Source of the DNA: Congzhengia sp045576635
Lineage (GTDB): Bacteria; Bacillota; Clostridia; UBA1381; UBA9506
Direction of reading: 5' to 3'
Length of the DNA stretch: 64,000 bases
Assembly (NCBI GenBank): GCA_045576635.1
Contig: JAZNGT010000015.1
Coordinates: 1-64,000 of the forward strand
In this document: one piece after another, positions 25,653 to 34,517 of the stretch
Layout: each line of letters begins with the position of its first letter
How positions within the stretch are numbered: the stretch's first letter is position 1
Position numbers and translations under genes: made by a program
The notes under the pieces: model-generated
What the model was told of the DNA's origin: nothing
The model's database searches: none
What the model saw: only the letters and a program-made list of their open reading frames with translations

Positions 25653-26432
25653 TCAACGCATATTCACAGTATATCCGTTAATAAACGTTTCACATTCATC
25701 TAATGGTAAAGCCTTGGTGTAATACCATCCTTGGATATAATCGCAGTCAGATTCTGCAACAAGTGTATTTTGTTCTTCCGTTTCAACACCTTCTCCGATC
25801 GCTGCAATTTGCATACTGTGTGCAAGTGCAACAATGCCACAAAACAGTGCTTTTCCTCTGGGTGTGTCTGTTTTAAGCAAAATATCACGGTCAATTTTAA
25901 CAACGTCAATCGGATAATCACAAAGATTTGAAAGCGATGTGTATCCGCTTCCCAAATCATCAAGATAAACCATAAAACCAAGTTCTTTGCATAGAATAAC
26001 ATTTCTCTTTGCAGTTTCTCGATCTTTTTCAATCGCATCCTCAGTTATTTCAATCGCAAGTTTGGATTTGTCGAAATTGTATTTTTGCGAAATCTTGTTC
26101 AGTTTATCAATGCAATCTTCTTCTGAAAGGGTGATTCTTGTAAAGTTGCAGGATATAGAGATATCCTTATATTCCGTGTTGCTCCATTTTTCAAGCTGAC
26201 GGCACACGAGTTCAAACATGTATAAATCATGTGCACTGATAAGCCCCATTTCTTCCATATGAACAATATAATTCACAGGTCCTATAATTCCCTCTTGCGG
26301 ACAATCCCATCTTGACAGTGCCTCTGCTGAAACAATCTTTTTCGTTTTGCTGTCAACTATAAATTGCAGGTACATTTTAAATTCATTGTTTTCCAGACCC
26401 TTTAAAATACGTCTCGTTATTGCGTTTTCCAT
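25653..26432 (-). CDS. Stand-alone EAL-domain c-di-GMP phosphodiesterase
   Basis: The 259-residue protein is essentially one EAL domain with no sensor or membrane segment. Residues expected for catalysis are present: the Glu of AEALSRW, the Asn of CNFTR, EITED, the Asp pair in YLDDLGSGYTSL, the Lys of VVKIDRD, EGVETEEQ and the Gln of IQGWYYTKAL. It is therefore likely an active hydrolase of cyclic di-GMP. The ATG at 26432 is 13 nt after GAGGAG, which is long; an ATG at 26453 is also open but has no site. It is the last gene of the exopolysaccharide operon, next to a terminator. Confidence 0.88.
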   Translation of the reverse strand: MENAITRRILKGLENNEFKMYLQFIVDSKTKKIVSAEALSRWDCPQEGIIGPVNYIVHMEEMGLISAHDLYMFELVCRQLEKWSNTEYKDISISCNFTRITLSEEDCIDKLNKISQKYNFDKSKLAIEITEDAIEKDRETAKRNVILCKELGFMVYLDDLGSGYTSLSNLCDYPIDVVKIDRDILLKTDTPRGKALFCGIVALAHSMQIAAIGEGVETEEQNTLVAESDCDYIQGWYYTKALPLDECETFINGYTVNMR

Positions 26433-26480
26433 TTTCTGTATCAAACTCCTCATACAGTTTATTTTATATGTAAGATATCC

Positions 26481-27398
26481 TTATTTTTTACTTTTTACAC
26501 TTGAAGAAATGATATATTTGGGTCTTCCTTTGATTTCTTCATAAATGCGTGCAATGTAATATCCTATAATGCCGAGACTTATCATGATGATACTACCTAT
26601 GAATATGGTTATAACGATAACCGTTGTCATACCTTCTGGTGCTCTGCCCACCAATTTGTCAATCAGCGCCCATACACCGAAGATAACAGATATGACAAGC
26701 ATTACAACTCCAAGAAGAGTGACTGTTTGCATCGGTGCCGTAGAGTAAGACGAAATATTTGAAATCGCATACTTTACAAGTCCGCGCGTTGACCATTTTG
26801 ATTCTCCACCAATACGTTCTTTTACATCGTATTTAACTGTCGCTTTTTTGTATCCTACCCAATAAGAAATTGCTCTGAAAAAGCCACGTTCCGGCATTTT
26901 ATTCAGCACGTCAACAACTTTTCTGTCCAGAAGTTTAAAATCTGATGAATTCGCCATATCAAAACCAGCCATTCGGCTGATGATGGAGTAAAAAAGTTTA
27001 GCACCAATACTGTGAATTTTCTTTTCCTTACCACGTTCTTTTTTTATTCCTTCTACAATTTCGTAGCCTTGCTCCCACAAACGATACATCTCAACTATTT
27101 TTTCAGGCGGGTGTTGAAGGTCACAGTCAATCACAACCGCGCAATCACCGTTTACGTTAGCCAAACCCGCCGATATAGCAGATTCTTTCCCGAAGTTCCG
27201 CGAAAAATGCAGTCCTATTACATTTTCCTTTTCAACAGAGAGTTCAGTGATCATCTTATATGTTTGATCGTGTGAACCATCGTCGACAAAAATAAACTCA
27301 CTGTCGATATTATTTTCATTGAGCAGCGAGTATATTACATCATACGCGCTTTTTATACATTTTTCTTCATTAAAAGCTGGAATAATTATAGACAGCAT
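26481..27398 (-). CDS. Membrane-anchored family 2 glycosyltransferase (GtrB/DPM1-like)
   Basis: The 305-residue protein has a GT2 domain (SIIIPAFNEE, FVDDGSHDQTY, CDLQHPPE with the metal-binding Asp pair) and two C-terminal transmembrane helices (about 230-252 and 263-288). This layout is typical of enzymes that load a sugar onto undecaprenyl phosphate for later transfer outside the membrane. In this operon it could supply the donor for the GtrII-like protein at 41.7-43.2 kb. Its start has GAGG 4-5 nt upstream. Confidence 0.88.
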   Translation of the reverse strand: MLSIIIPAFNEEKCIKSAYDVIYSLLNENNIDSEFIFVDDGSHDQTYKMITELSVEKENVIGLHFSRNFGKESAISAGLANVNGDCAVVIDCDLQHPPEKIVEMYRLWEQGYEIVEGIKKERGKEKKIHSIGAKLFYSIISRMAGFDMANSSDFKLLDRKVVDVLNKMPERGFFRAISYWVGYKKATVKYDVKERIGGESKWSTRGLVKYAISNISSYSTAPMQTVTLLGVVMLVISVIFGVWALIDKLVGRAPEGMTTVIVITIFIGSIIMISLGIIGYYIARIYEEIKGRPKYIISSSVKSKK

Positions 27399-27409
27399 AA
27401 AACCTCACC

Positions 27410-28792
27410 TTACTTTTTTCTAATAAGAGTTTCCAATTGCGCAACGGGCATCGGACGGTAAAAATAATACCCTTGCAGCATATCGCATCCGGCAGTTACA
27501 ACCGTTTGCTTGTGTTCTTCCGTTTCTATACCTTCGCATAGCGTCTTAAACCCTAAATCATGAGCAGTTCTGATAATGTTTTTAAGAATTACAAATCCTG
27601 ACTCGGTTATTGCATTTTGCGTAATTGTTTTATCAATCTTTACAATGTTAATATCAAATTCTGCTAAATCACCAAAACTTGTATAACCTTTGCCAAAATC
27701 GTCTAAGAGAATTAAAATTCCCTTTTCTTTTAAGCGGATTAGATTTTTTATCAATGTAGATTTTTCATCAACGCTTAAATTTTTATCTTCGAGAATTTCA
27801 ACGGCAATACACGAATAGTCTATGCCGTATTTTTCTATAATCGTTATGATTGTGTCAGCAAGATTCGGGTCACAAAGTGTGTAACGGGAAAAATTAATTG
27901 TATATACATATTTCACACGATTTTCTTTATCGCTCGCAATCCACTTGCAGTTCTTTTCAAAAATGTAGTAATCAAATTTTTCATTAAGACCGACATTGCT
28001 TACCGCTGACAAAAAGTGCTTCGGCGTTAAAACGCCTTCTGTTGGAGAGTTGAGTCGAGAAAGGACTTCTGCTCCTACAATTTTATCTGTCTTAGCATTT
28101 AGAATCGGCTGATATTCAAGAAAGAATCGGTTGTTATCAATTTCACTCTGAATATTGTTTTCAATTTTGAGTTTTCTTGCAAATTCTTTACCATTTAAAC
28201 TGTCCCACTGACAATACAAAACGTTCTTATCCTCCGCTATACTGCATGCTTGCTTAGCTCTTGTCAGAGCTGTTTTGAAGGATACTTCTGTCGAACAGGT
28301 GTTATGGTATCCAAAATTCATACGAACTACGTTAACTGCACCGTGTTTTACAAATATTTCATTAATTTCCTGAAAACATTTCTCGATACACCGTTCCAAT
28401 TGATCTGAATCCAAATCGTTTAATGCAACAAAATTTTCTTTGCCGTAAAGAGAAATCTCGCCATTGATTTCAGTGCAGAAATGGTGAAATAGAATTTTCT
28501 TAATTTGTTCATATATCCTCAATGCTTTTGATTCGGAATACACTCTTTTCATGCTGTCAAGAGACACTGAAATATATATAATTACGCGATTTTTTCTGAC
28601 TGCACCCGCTTTATCAAACTCATTTTCTATTTTACCGATACCACAAAAACTTTTTTCCGGAGCGCATTTTACTGTTTTGACTGATTTTATCGTAAAATAG
28701 AGTCCCAGCATTCCCATCACAACAAAAAACAATGCAAGAATCGTTATGATGATATAAGGATATTCAAATATTGGGGATTGAAAAATCTTCAT
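27410..28792 (-). CDS. Membrane EAL phosphodiesterase with degenerate GGDEF domain
   Basis: The 460-residue protein has one N-terminal transmembrane helix (about 11-34), a degenerate GGDEF domain (about 65-190, with YGKENFV where GGDEF would be), and a C-terminal EAL domain. The EAL site looks intact: Glu in GAEVLSRL, Asn in INFSR, VEILED, LLDDFGKGYTSF, IVKIDKT, EGIETEEH and LQGYYFYRPM. A GGDEF domain without its signature often acts as a regulatory GTP- or protein-binding module. It lies among glycosyltransferase genes, so it probably tunes c-di-GMP near the polymer machinery. Confidence 0.87.
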   Translation of the reverse strand: MKIFQSPIFEYPYIIITILALFFVVMGMLGLYFTIKSVKTVKCAPEKSFCGIGKIENEFDKAGAVRKNRVIIYISVSLDSMKRVYSESKALRIYEQIKKILFHHFCTEINGEISLYGKENFVALNDLDSDQLERCIEKCFQEINEIFVKHGAVNVVRMNFGYHNTCSTEVSFKTALTRAKQACSIAEDKNVLYCQWDSLNGKEFARKLKIENNIQSEIDNNRFFLEYQPILNAKTDKIVGAEVLSRLNSPTEGVLTPKHFLSAVSNVGLNEKFDYYIFEKNCKWIASDKENRVKYVYTINFSRYTLCDPNLADTIITIIEKYGIDYSCIAVEILEDKNLSVDEKSTLIKNLIRLKEKGILILLDDFGKGYTSFGDLAEFDINIVKIDKTITQNAITESGFVILKNIIRTAHDLGFKTLCEGIETEEHKQTVVTAGCDMLQGYYFYRPMPVAQLETLIRKK

Positions 28793-28803
28793 CTTAGCAC
28801 CTG

Positions 28804-29871
28804 CTATCTCTTTTCAAATATTGGAAACTCTTTCGTTCCGGATGTCTTTGTAAGACCTAAATCATTTGCAACCTTTAAGCATTTTTTAATATCTTTTTTT
28901 GCCGTTACTTTTCTGCGCGCCATTTCTTTTATCAGGAAGAACGGATTGAACGTGAGCAAAGTTTTGAGAATCGCCGATTTTGGCACGTCGCATCTTTTGT
29001 ATTCTGCTAACGTTTCAAAAAGCGCATAATCGATAGAAGTTTTTTCAAAATTTTTGCCGGATACACTTTTCAGCCAAGCTGCATATTGAGAAAATTTATG
29101 TATATCAGCATTTTCTGTAAAGTAGATGCCGCTGATATAAAACTTCTGCATGTTTTCATCCATTTCCTGAAGAAGTTCACCATAATATTTTTGCTGAATT
29201 TTAAGAACTTCTGTATGTTGCCTTTCAAGTGTTGTACTTGTAATTTGTTTGTCATGAAGACGGTATATCAAAAGACATTCTGGCAGAATTTCGATTTTCT
29301 GATTTTTCATCGCCATTCTTGTCCACAATTCAAGGTCTTCAGTACAAGTAAGCGTTGTGTCATAATTGATTTTTTTCAAAACTTCGGCTTTTGCAATAAC
29401 ACCTGGATGAAGTATCGGGTTTCCAACAAGAAGCATTGCGCGTAAAGCACTGTTGTCACATCGTCCGCCGGCGCCCCCTGACATATATACACCATTTTTA
29501 ACAGTCATAAAGCGACAAGAGGATAATGCTACATCTTGGTGCTCTTCCATAAATTTATACTGTCTTTCGAATCTCTCGGGAAGACAGATATCATCAGCAT
29601 CCATTCTTGCTATATATTTGCCTTTACAAAGAGAAATTGCCTTATTAAGAGATGCAGGAAGTCTTAAATTGACTTCATTTGTATGCACCTTGATTCTGTC
29701 ATCTTTTGATGCGAATTCTGCAAGAATTTCGCTTGTAGAGTCTGTTGAACAGTCGTTTATGACAATAAGTTCCAAGTTTTTAAACGTCTGATTTCTTACG
29801 CTTTCCAGTGCTTCTTCAAGGTAAGTTTCACCGTTATACACGCTCATAATTACTGATATTTCAGGTATCAC
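28804..29871 (-). CDS. Family 2 glycosyltransferase
   Basis: The 355-residue protein starts with a GT-A fold: ISVIMSVYNGETYLEEALES, VINDCSTDSTSEIL, and the DXD-type RMDADDICLPER. The C-terminal part (about 220-355) is helical and unassigned. The start is GTG with AAAGGA about 10 nt upstream. The acceptor sugar cannot be predicted. It is the first of three consecutive GT2 genes in the operon. Confidence 0.88.
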   Translation of the reverse strand: MIPEISVIMSVYNGETYLEEALESVRNQTFKNLELIVINDCSTDSTSEILAEFASKDDRIKVHTNEVNLRLPASLNKAISLCKGKYIARMDADDICLPERFERQYKFMEEHQDVALSSCRFMTVKNGVYMSGGAGGRCDNSALRAMLLVGNPILHPGVIAKAEVLKKINYDTTLTCTEDLELWTRMAMKNQKIEILPECLLIYRLHDKQITSTTLERQHTEVLKIQQKYYGELLQEMDENMQKFYISGIYFTENADIHKFSQYAAWLKSVSGKNFEKTSIDYALFETLAEYKRCDVPKSAILKTLLTFNPFFLIKEMARRKVTAKKDIKKCLKVANDLGLTKTSGTKEFPIFEKR

Positions 29872-29878
29872 AGAAATT

Positions 29879-30898
29879 TCATCCTTTCTTCAGAATTTTT
29901 TTGATGTTTTTGCAGATATTCAGAAAATAAAACGCCGTCTTGTAGCAGTTTCTTTTCATAAGAAATACCGAAATTTTGCTTTTAAAAGTTATGTTTTCAA
30001 ACGAGGCACGCAAAATTTTATCCCAGTGTATTGAGTTTTTGATATGATCCTTAATTGCATTTATACTTTTAAAATGATTTTGTTCTGCTGCCTGCGCTAA
30101 TATTGCAAAACACATAAAACAAGAATAACGGCAAAGTTGCGCATCAAAATCGACGATTTTTTCCATATTGTTTTTGCTGATTTCATTTATAACATCTTCG
30201 ATAAGATAAATTTGCTTCGTGTTAAAGTCTTTCGATATTGAATCTTCTCTTACAGTGTACAAATACGCCGTCTTTTTGCTTATGTATACGCGCTGCGCGT
30301 TTAGGTAACAAGGAACTGTGCAACACAAATCCTCGCCAAGAGAGATTTTCTCATTTACATTAAGTTGAAGAGGCGTCAGAAACTCTCTCTTTATTGCCTT
30401 ACCTGACAAATAATATGAAATATGATTCATGTTTTTGTCCATAAGAATCCTGGGATAAATGTACTTCTCAATCTTTTTTGTGTCATAAAATCCTTCTTCG
30501 AGTCCATCATTTGTGACACTTACGGTATTACCGTTTTTAACCCATCTGTATGAAAAAGATACAATTTCACAATTCGTATCCTGTATTATTTTATAAGCAC
30601 ATTCTAATGTATCGTTTTCAATTAAGTCATCTGAGTCAAGATTGAACACATAGTCGCCTTGCGCCACCTTAATCCCTGCTCTTCTTGCACTTGCGAGACC
30701 GCCATTTGATTTATGAACTACTTTTACCCGGTTATCTTTTTCTTGGTAGGAATCACATATTTCAGGGCATCTGTCAGGTGATCCATCATCAACCAAAATC
30801 AGTTCAAAATCGGAAAAGGTTTGATTTAATACACTGTCTATACAACCAGATAAATACTTCTCAACTTTGTATACGGGTACTATTACTGAAAAAAACAT
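29879..30898 (-). CDS. Family 2 glycosyltransferase
   Basis: The 339-residue protein has FSVIVPVYKVEKYLSGCIDS, LVDDGSPDRCPEIC and NLDSDDLIENDT at the metal site, typical of capsule and exopolysaccharide GT2 enzymes. The start at 30898 (ATG) was preferred to the GTG at 30907 because AGGTG is 6 nt upstream of the ATG. The C-terminal half (200-339) is basic and ends in a short helical tail. Confidence 0.88.
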   Translation of the reverse strand: MFFSVIVPVYKVEKYLSGCIDSVLNQTFSDFELILVDDGSPDRCPEICDSYQEKDNRVKVVHKSNGGLASARRAGIKVAQGDYVFNLDSDDLIENDTLECAYKIIQDTNCEIVSFSYRWVKNGNTVSVTNDGLEEGFYDTKKIEKYIYPRILMDKNMNHISYYLSGKAIKREFLTPLQLNVNEKISLGEDLCCTVPCYLNAQRVYISKKTAYLYTVREDSISKDFNTKQIYLIEDVINEISKNNMEKIVDFDAQLCRYSCFMCFAILAQAAEQNHFKSINAIKDHIKNSIHWDKILRASFENITFKSKISVFLMKRNCYKTAFYFLNICKNIKKILKKG

Positions 30899-30907
30899 AT
30901 CGTTCAC

Positions 30908-31966
30908 CTATTTGCTTCTTAATCCTACAAGTACTTTCAGCAAAAAGTACAGTCTGTACTTCATAGCCCAGGCAAATACTCTCTGCTTTAACGGCAGTGT
31001 TTTAATCGGGTACGCTTTTAGCGCATCAATAGTCATACTGTGTGTACACACTGCGTTCAAACTTTTCTTTAAGTTGTTATATTTAATATTATTGTATTTT
31101 GCATTCATTATCTCCTGCGAGCACAGCACTCTACACATTGCCTGCCAGAATCTATGAATATAAATCTGATATTCATCGCGGTCAATATCTTCATTAAATC
31201 GTTTTTCAACTTCGTTGACAAAGATAAGACTTTTTTCAAACCTGTCTTTTTTATATGACTTTGAAATCGAATCTTCATTTCTGCAATAATGATAGAATGC
31301 CTCACTGATTCCGGTAGCCTTATCTATACAAGATATATAATCTATCATAAAAAGCGCATCTTCTGAAAGCATTTCCCTTTCGGACTCAAAATGAATCGCA
31401 TTTTTCTTTATTATTTCTGTCTTAAAGAGATTTTTCCAGATGCTCATGCCATATTTGCTGTCGTCATAATCTTCCGGAAGCGCTCCAACGATACCCATTT
31501 TTAGTTGTTTTAGACTTTCTTTGGTATCAAAATGCGTATCTTCATCAAAATAAACTTTACGGATGCACGCGCCATCTTTACTGAACATGTTTCCGTCTAC
31601 AAACAGTACACCGGACATTACCAGGTCAGAATTATAGTTTTGTGCTTTCTCGTAAAGGGTCATATACATATCAGAAGTAACAAAATCATCCGAATCTACA
31701 AAACCAATATATTCTGCAGTTACGATTTCAAGTGCCGCATTGCGTGCCTTACCTGCTCCTTCGTTTTCTTTATGTATAACCTTTATGCGGGAATCTTCCA
31801 TCGCCATTTCTTTACAGATTTCAAGTGAAGAATCTGTTGACGAATCATCTACTAGTATGATTTCGATATCATGAAGTGTCTGATTCTTTAAGGAATTTAC
31901 GCACCTCTCAAGATATTTTTCCGCATTATACACAGGAACGATAACACTTACCTTTGGCTGTGGCAC
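30908..31966 (-). CDS. Family 2 glycosyltransferase
   Basis: The 352-residue protein has KVSVIVPVYNAEKYLERCVNS, LVDDSSTDSSLEIC, NEGAGKARNAALE and FVDSDDFVTSD. It is similar in layout to its two downstream neighbours, so the three may be diverged duplicates. The start is a GTG at 31966: GAGGTG sits 6 nt upstream, while the GTG inside that site (31975) is probably not used. It overlaps or abuts the GT4 stop at 31972. Confidence 0.88.
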   Translation of the reverse strand: MPQPKVSVIVPVYNAEKYLERCVNSLKNQTLHDIEIILVDDSSTDSSLEICKEMAMEDSRIKVIHKENEGAGKARNAALEIVTAEYIGFVDSDDFVTSDMYMTLYEKAQNYNSDLVMSGVLFVDGNMFSKDGACIRKVYFDEDTHFDTKESLKQLKMGIVGALPEDYDDSKYGMSIWKNLFKTEIIKKNAIHFESEREMLSEDALFMIDYISCIDKATGISEAFYHYCRNEDSISKSYKKDRFEKSLIFVNEVEKRFNEDIDRDEYQIYIHRFWQAMCRVLCSQEIMNAKYNNIKYNNLKKSLNAVCTHSMTIDALKAYPIKTLPLKQRVFAWAMKYRLYFLLKVLVGLRSK

Positions 31967-31971
31967 TTTTT

Positions 31972-33180
31972 TCACCTCGCAACTAATGTTTCGTATTCTT
32001 TCATTAAAATATCTGCGTAAGTCTCAACGCTTAAAATGTTATTTTTTTCGTTTTTACAGTTTTCTCTAAGAGTATTATAATAGTCTTTGTCTTCAATTGT
32101 TTCTCTTAATTTGTGTGCAATTTCTTCAGGTGTAGGTTCGTTTACAAGTGTGCCTGTGACACCATCTTTTACAAGTTCTGCCATTCCGCCACTATTCATT
32201 GTAACAACGGGAACGCCCATAGCATGCGCTTCAAGTATAGATAGCGGACAGTTTTCATAGCACACCGAAGGTAGAATGAGAAGTTTTGCATTTCCCATAA
32301 GTTCAGTAAGTTTTTTGCCCGTAAGAAATCCTAAAAGTTTAACATTCGGAATGTCTTTAAGGATTTCTTCATCAGGGCCACTTCCGGCAATAACAAAAGT
32401 ATATTCGGGAAGTAATTTTGCTGTGCGCGAAAGTTTTTCAATTCCTTTTTCTTTGGAAAGCCTTCCGACAAATAAAATATAAGAATCTTCCCTGCTATCT
32501 AAGTTTACAAATTTTTCTTTGTTTATAAAATTATGTATTGTTTTCGTTTTTCCTTTATAATAGCCTTTTGCTGACAAAAGTTTGTTTTCAAGAAAATGAC
32601 TTGGGCAAACATATAAATCAACCTTCTTATAGGTTTTTAAAAAAGAGTAAAATTTTGCTTCTAAAACACCTATAATGCTCTTCACTGTTGAACCATGAAT
32701 ACATTTGTTTTTAATGCAGTATATGTGTGAACCGTTCACACACTTTTCGCAAGGTACGTTCTTTTCAAAATTATAAAGAAGATGATTGGGGCAAATCATT
32801 TGATAATCATGGACAGTCTGAACAAGTGGGATGCCTTTTTTCTTAACGGCATAAATTATGGATGGTGTAAGTTGAAAGTTTATATTGTTCATATGAACAA
32901 TATCCGGTTTAAAATCGTCGATTACCTGCATGATTTTTTTCTTGGCTTCAAAAGAATAAATTATCTTAAACGGGTATAAAAATCTTCCAAATCCTTTGGA
33001 ATGAAAATCCATGTTTTGCGTGTACAATCCTTTAGAGTTTCCTACCGTATTACTTTCATCATACATTCCGAAAAACTCAACTTCATGCCCCATCTTTTTA
33101 AGATGCTCTGCAAGATATAACATATAACTTTCGCTTCCGCCGCGAGGGTATAAAAATTTATTTACCATCAAAATTTTCAT
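31972..33180 (-). CDS. Family 4 glycosyltransferase
   Basis: The 402-residue protein has a GT-B fold. The N-terminus begins KILMVNKFLYPRGGSESYM, the middle has a cysteine-rich segment (CPNHLLY, then CEKCVNGSHIYCIKNKC) seen in a subgroup of GT4 enzymes, and the C-terminal domain has FVGRLSKEKGIEKL, AGSGPDEE and ENCPLSILEAHAMGVPVV with the donor-binding Glu. It overlaps the polymerase gene by 4 bp. The donor and acceptor are unknown. Confidence 0.9.
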   Translation of the reverse strand: MKILMVNKFLYPRGGSESYMLYLAEHLKKMGHEVEFFGMYDESNTVGNSKGLYTQNMDFHSKGFGRFLYPFKIIYSFEAKKKIMQVIDDFKPDIVHMNNINFQLTPSIIYAVKKKGIPLVQTVHDYQMICPNHLLYNFEKNVPCEKCVNGSHIYCIKNKCIHGSTVKSIIGVLEAKFYSFLKTYKKVDLYVCPSHFLENKLLSAKGYYKGKTKTIHNFINKEKFVNLDSREDSYILFVGRLSKEKGIEKLSRTAKLLPEYTFVIAGSGPDEEILKDIPNVKLLGFLTGKKLTELMGNAKLLILPSVCYENCPLSILEAHAMGVPVVTMNSGGMAELVKDGVTGTLVNEPTPEEIAHKLRETIEDKDYYNTLRENCKNEKNNILSVETYADILMKEYETLVAR

Positions 33181-34478
33181 AACAACGATTCACTTCCTAC
33201 TTGATTTGCCTTGGAAATACAACCAAACATTTTATATTCGCTTTGGCGTACGTGTTCTTCATATCCATTACCCATCATCAACATTGCAAGAACGCCCGTT
33301 AAAAGCGGATAGTTCATTGTGTTGTCAGTACTGGATACAATTATGAGATAGACAGTAAGCATGAATGTAATAATAGCATTGTCAAGATTACCGTTTCTGC
33401 CAAAATACCAAACTCTTGAAAAGGTCATTGATATAAGCCAAATAATATAACCCCAAAAACCCAAATCAATAAAATGTTGCAGAAAATCATTATGAACTGA
33501 GGCAACACCAACATTCATAAAAGTATTCAGTTGATATGTAAGAAATCCAATACCATTTCCTAAAAATCCTGGGTTAAACTCGTAAAACTTATCTACGGCA
33601 TCATAAATTTCTACACGACCGCTTGTGTTTATTCCGGCTCTTTCAAGGAGTTCAAACACATCCAGTTTTATAACAGCAATATAACCAATCAATAAAACGA
33701 TTACAGCAAGAGTAAAAATAGTAACAAGTCTTCCTGCTGTTTTTAAGTTGTATTTTGCAATAAATTTCAACAAATACCCCAATACTAACGCAACGAAAAT
33801 CGCAATCATGGCAATTCGCTTAAATGCTGATAAAAAACAGAAAAGCGTTAGAAAAAGTAATATAAAATACACAATGTTCTTTTTCGGTTTATAAAGCATA
33901 TAAATCAGATATGCACCGAGACAGAACGCAAGTTCGTGAATTTCTGCCTGCACAATGATATCACCTGTTACACCGGCAAAGGTGGTTATAAGGGTTATAA
34001 ATTCAGTAAAATAGTTTACAAGCCCATTTTGCACGATAACTGTTACAATCATTAAAATGTTTGCAATCAAAATCGCTAAAAGGTTATACCATATACCTTT
34101 TTCGCCAAAAATGTATAGAAGCGCTCCCGCTCCCAATGCGAATGAAAGCATATTTGCATACACAAAGGAACTCGAAAGTCCTCTTGATATAACGCTGACG
34201 TCCGCCGTTTCCATAAACCAAATAAAGAGAGACACAACCGTGGTAACCAAAAGAGGAACGCTGTAAACACAGGCATCTTTAAATGCAGTAAGACCTCTTG
34301 CAATATTCGGCTTATATAAAAACAAAAGTGTTGCAGAAGCAAAAAGAACAAGGGCAAATGCATGTCGGTATGTAACGTGAAGACCTATATCAATGTATTC
34401 ATTTAAGAAATAATACATCATTACAGCTACAACCACAAAATAAAATTCTTTCACTTTTTCAAGGATTTTATTTTCCAC
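33177..34478 (-). CDS. O-antigen ligase/polymerase family membrane protein (Wzy-like)
   Basis: The 433-residue protein has about 11-12 transmembrane helices and the Wzy_C-type block TSGRVEIYDAV...FLGNGIGF, then VHNDFLQHFIDLGFWGYIIW (about 295-345), where the HNDFLQ histidine is the usual landmark. It is the likely polymerase that joins lipid-linked repeat units outside the membrane. The start is GTG with AAGGAGG upstream. It follows the two co-polymerase genes directly, an arrangement expected for a Wzy-dependent pathway. Confidence 0.88.
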   Translation of the reverse strand: MENKILEKVKEFYFVVVAVMMYYFLNEYIDIGLHVTYRHAFALVLFASATLLFLYKPNIARGLTAFKDACVYSVPLLVTTVVSLFIWFMETADVSVISRGLSSSFVYANMLSFALGAGALLYIFGEKGIWYNLLAILIANILMIVTVIVQNGLVNYFTEFITLITTFAGVTGDIIVQAEIHELAFCLGAYLIYMLYKPKKNIVYFILLFLTLFCFLSAFKRIAMIAIFVALVLGYLLKFIAKYNLKTAGRLVTIFTLAVIVLLIGYIAVIKLDVFELLERAGINTSGRVEIYDAVDKFYEFNPGFLGNGIGFLTYQLNTFMNVGVASVHNDFLQHFIDLGFWGYIIWLISMTFSRVWYFGRNGNLDNAIITFMLTVYLIIVSSTDNTMNYPLLTGVLAMLMMGNGYEEHVRQSEYKMFGCISKANQVGSESLL

Positions 34479-34517
34479 ACTGTCTGCCCTCCTTAACTTT
34501 ATGGTGTATGTTTAGAA

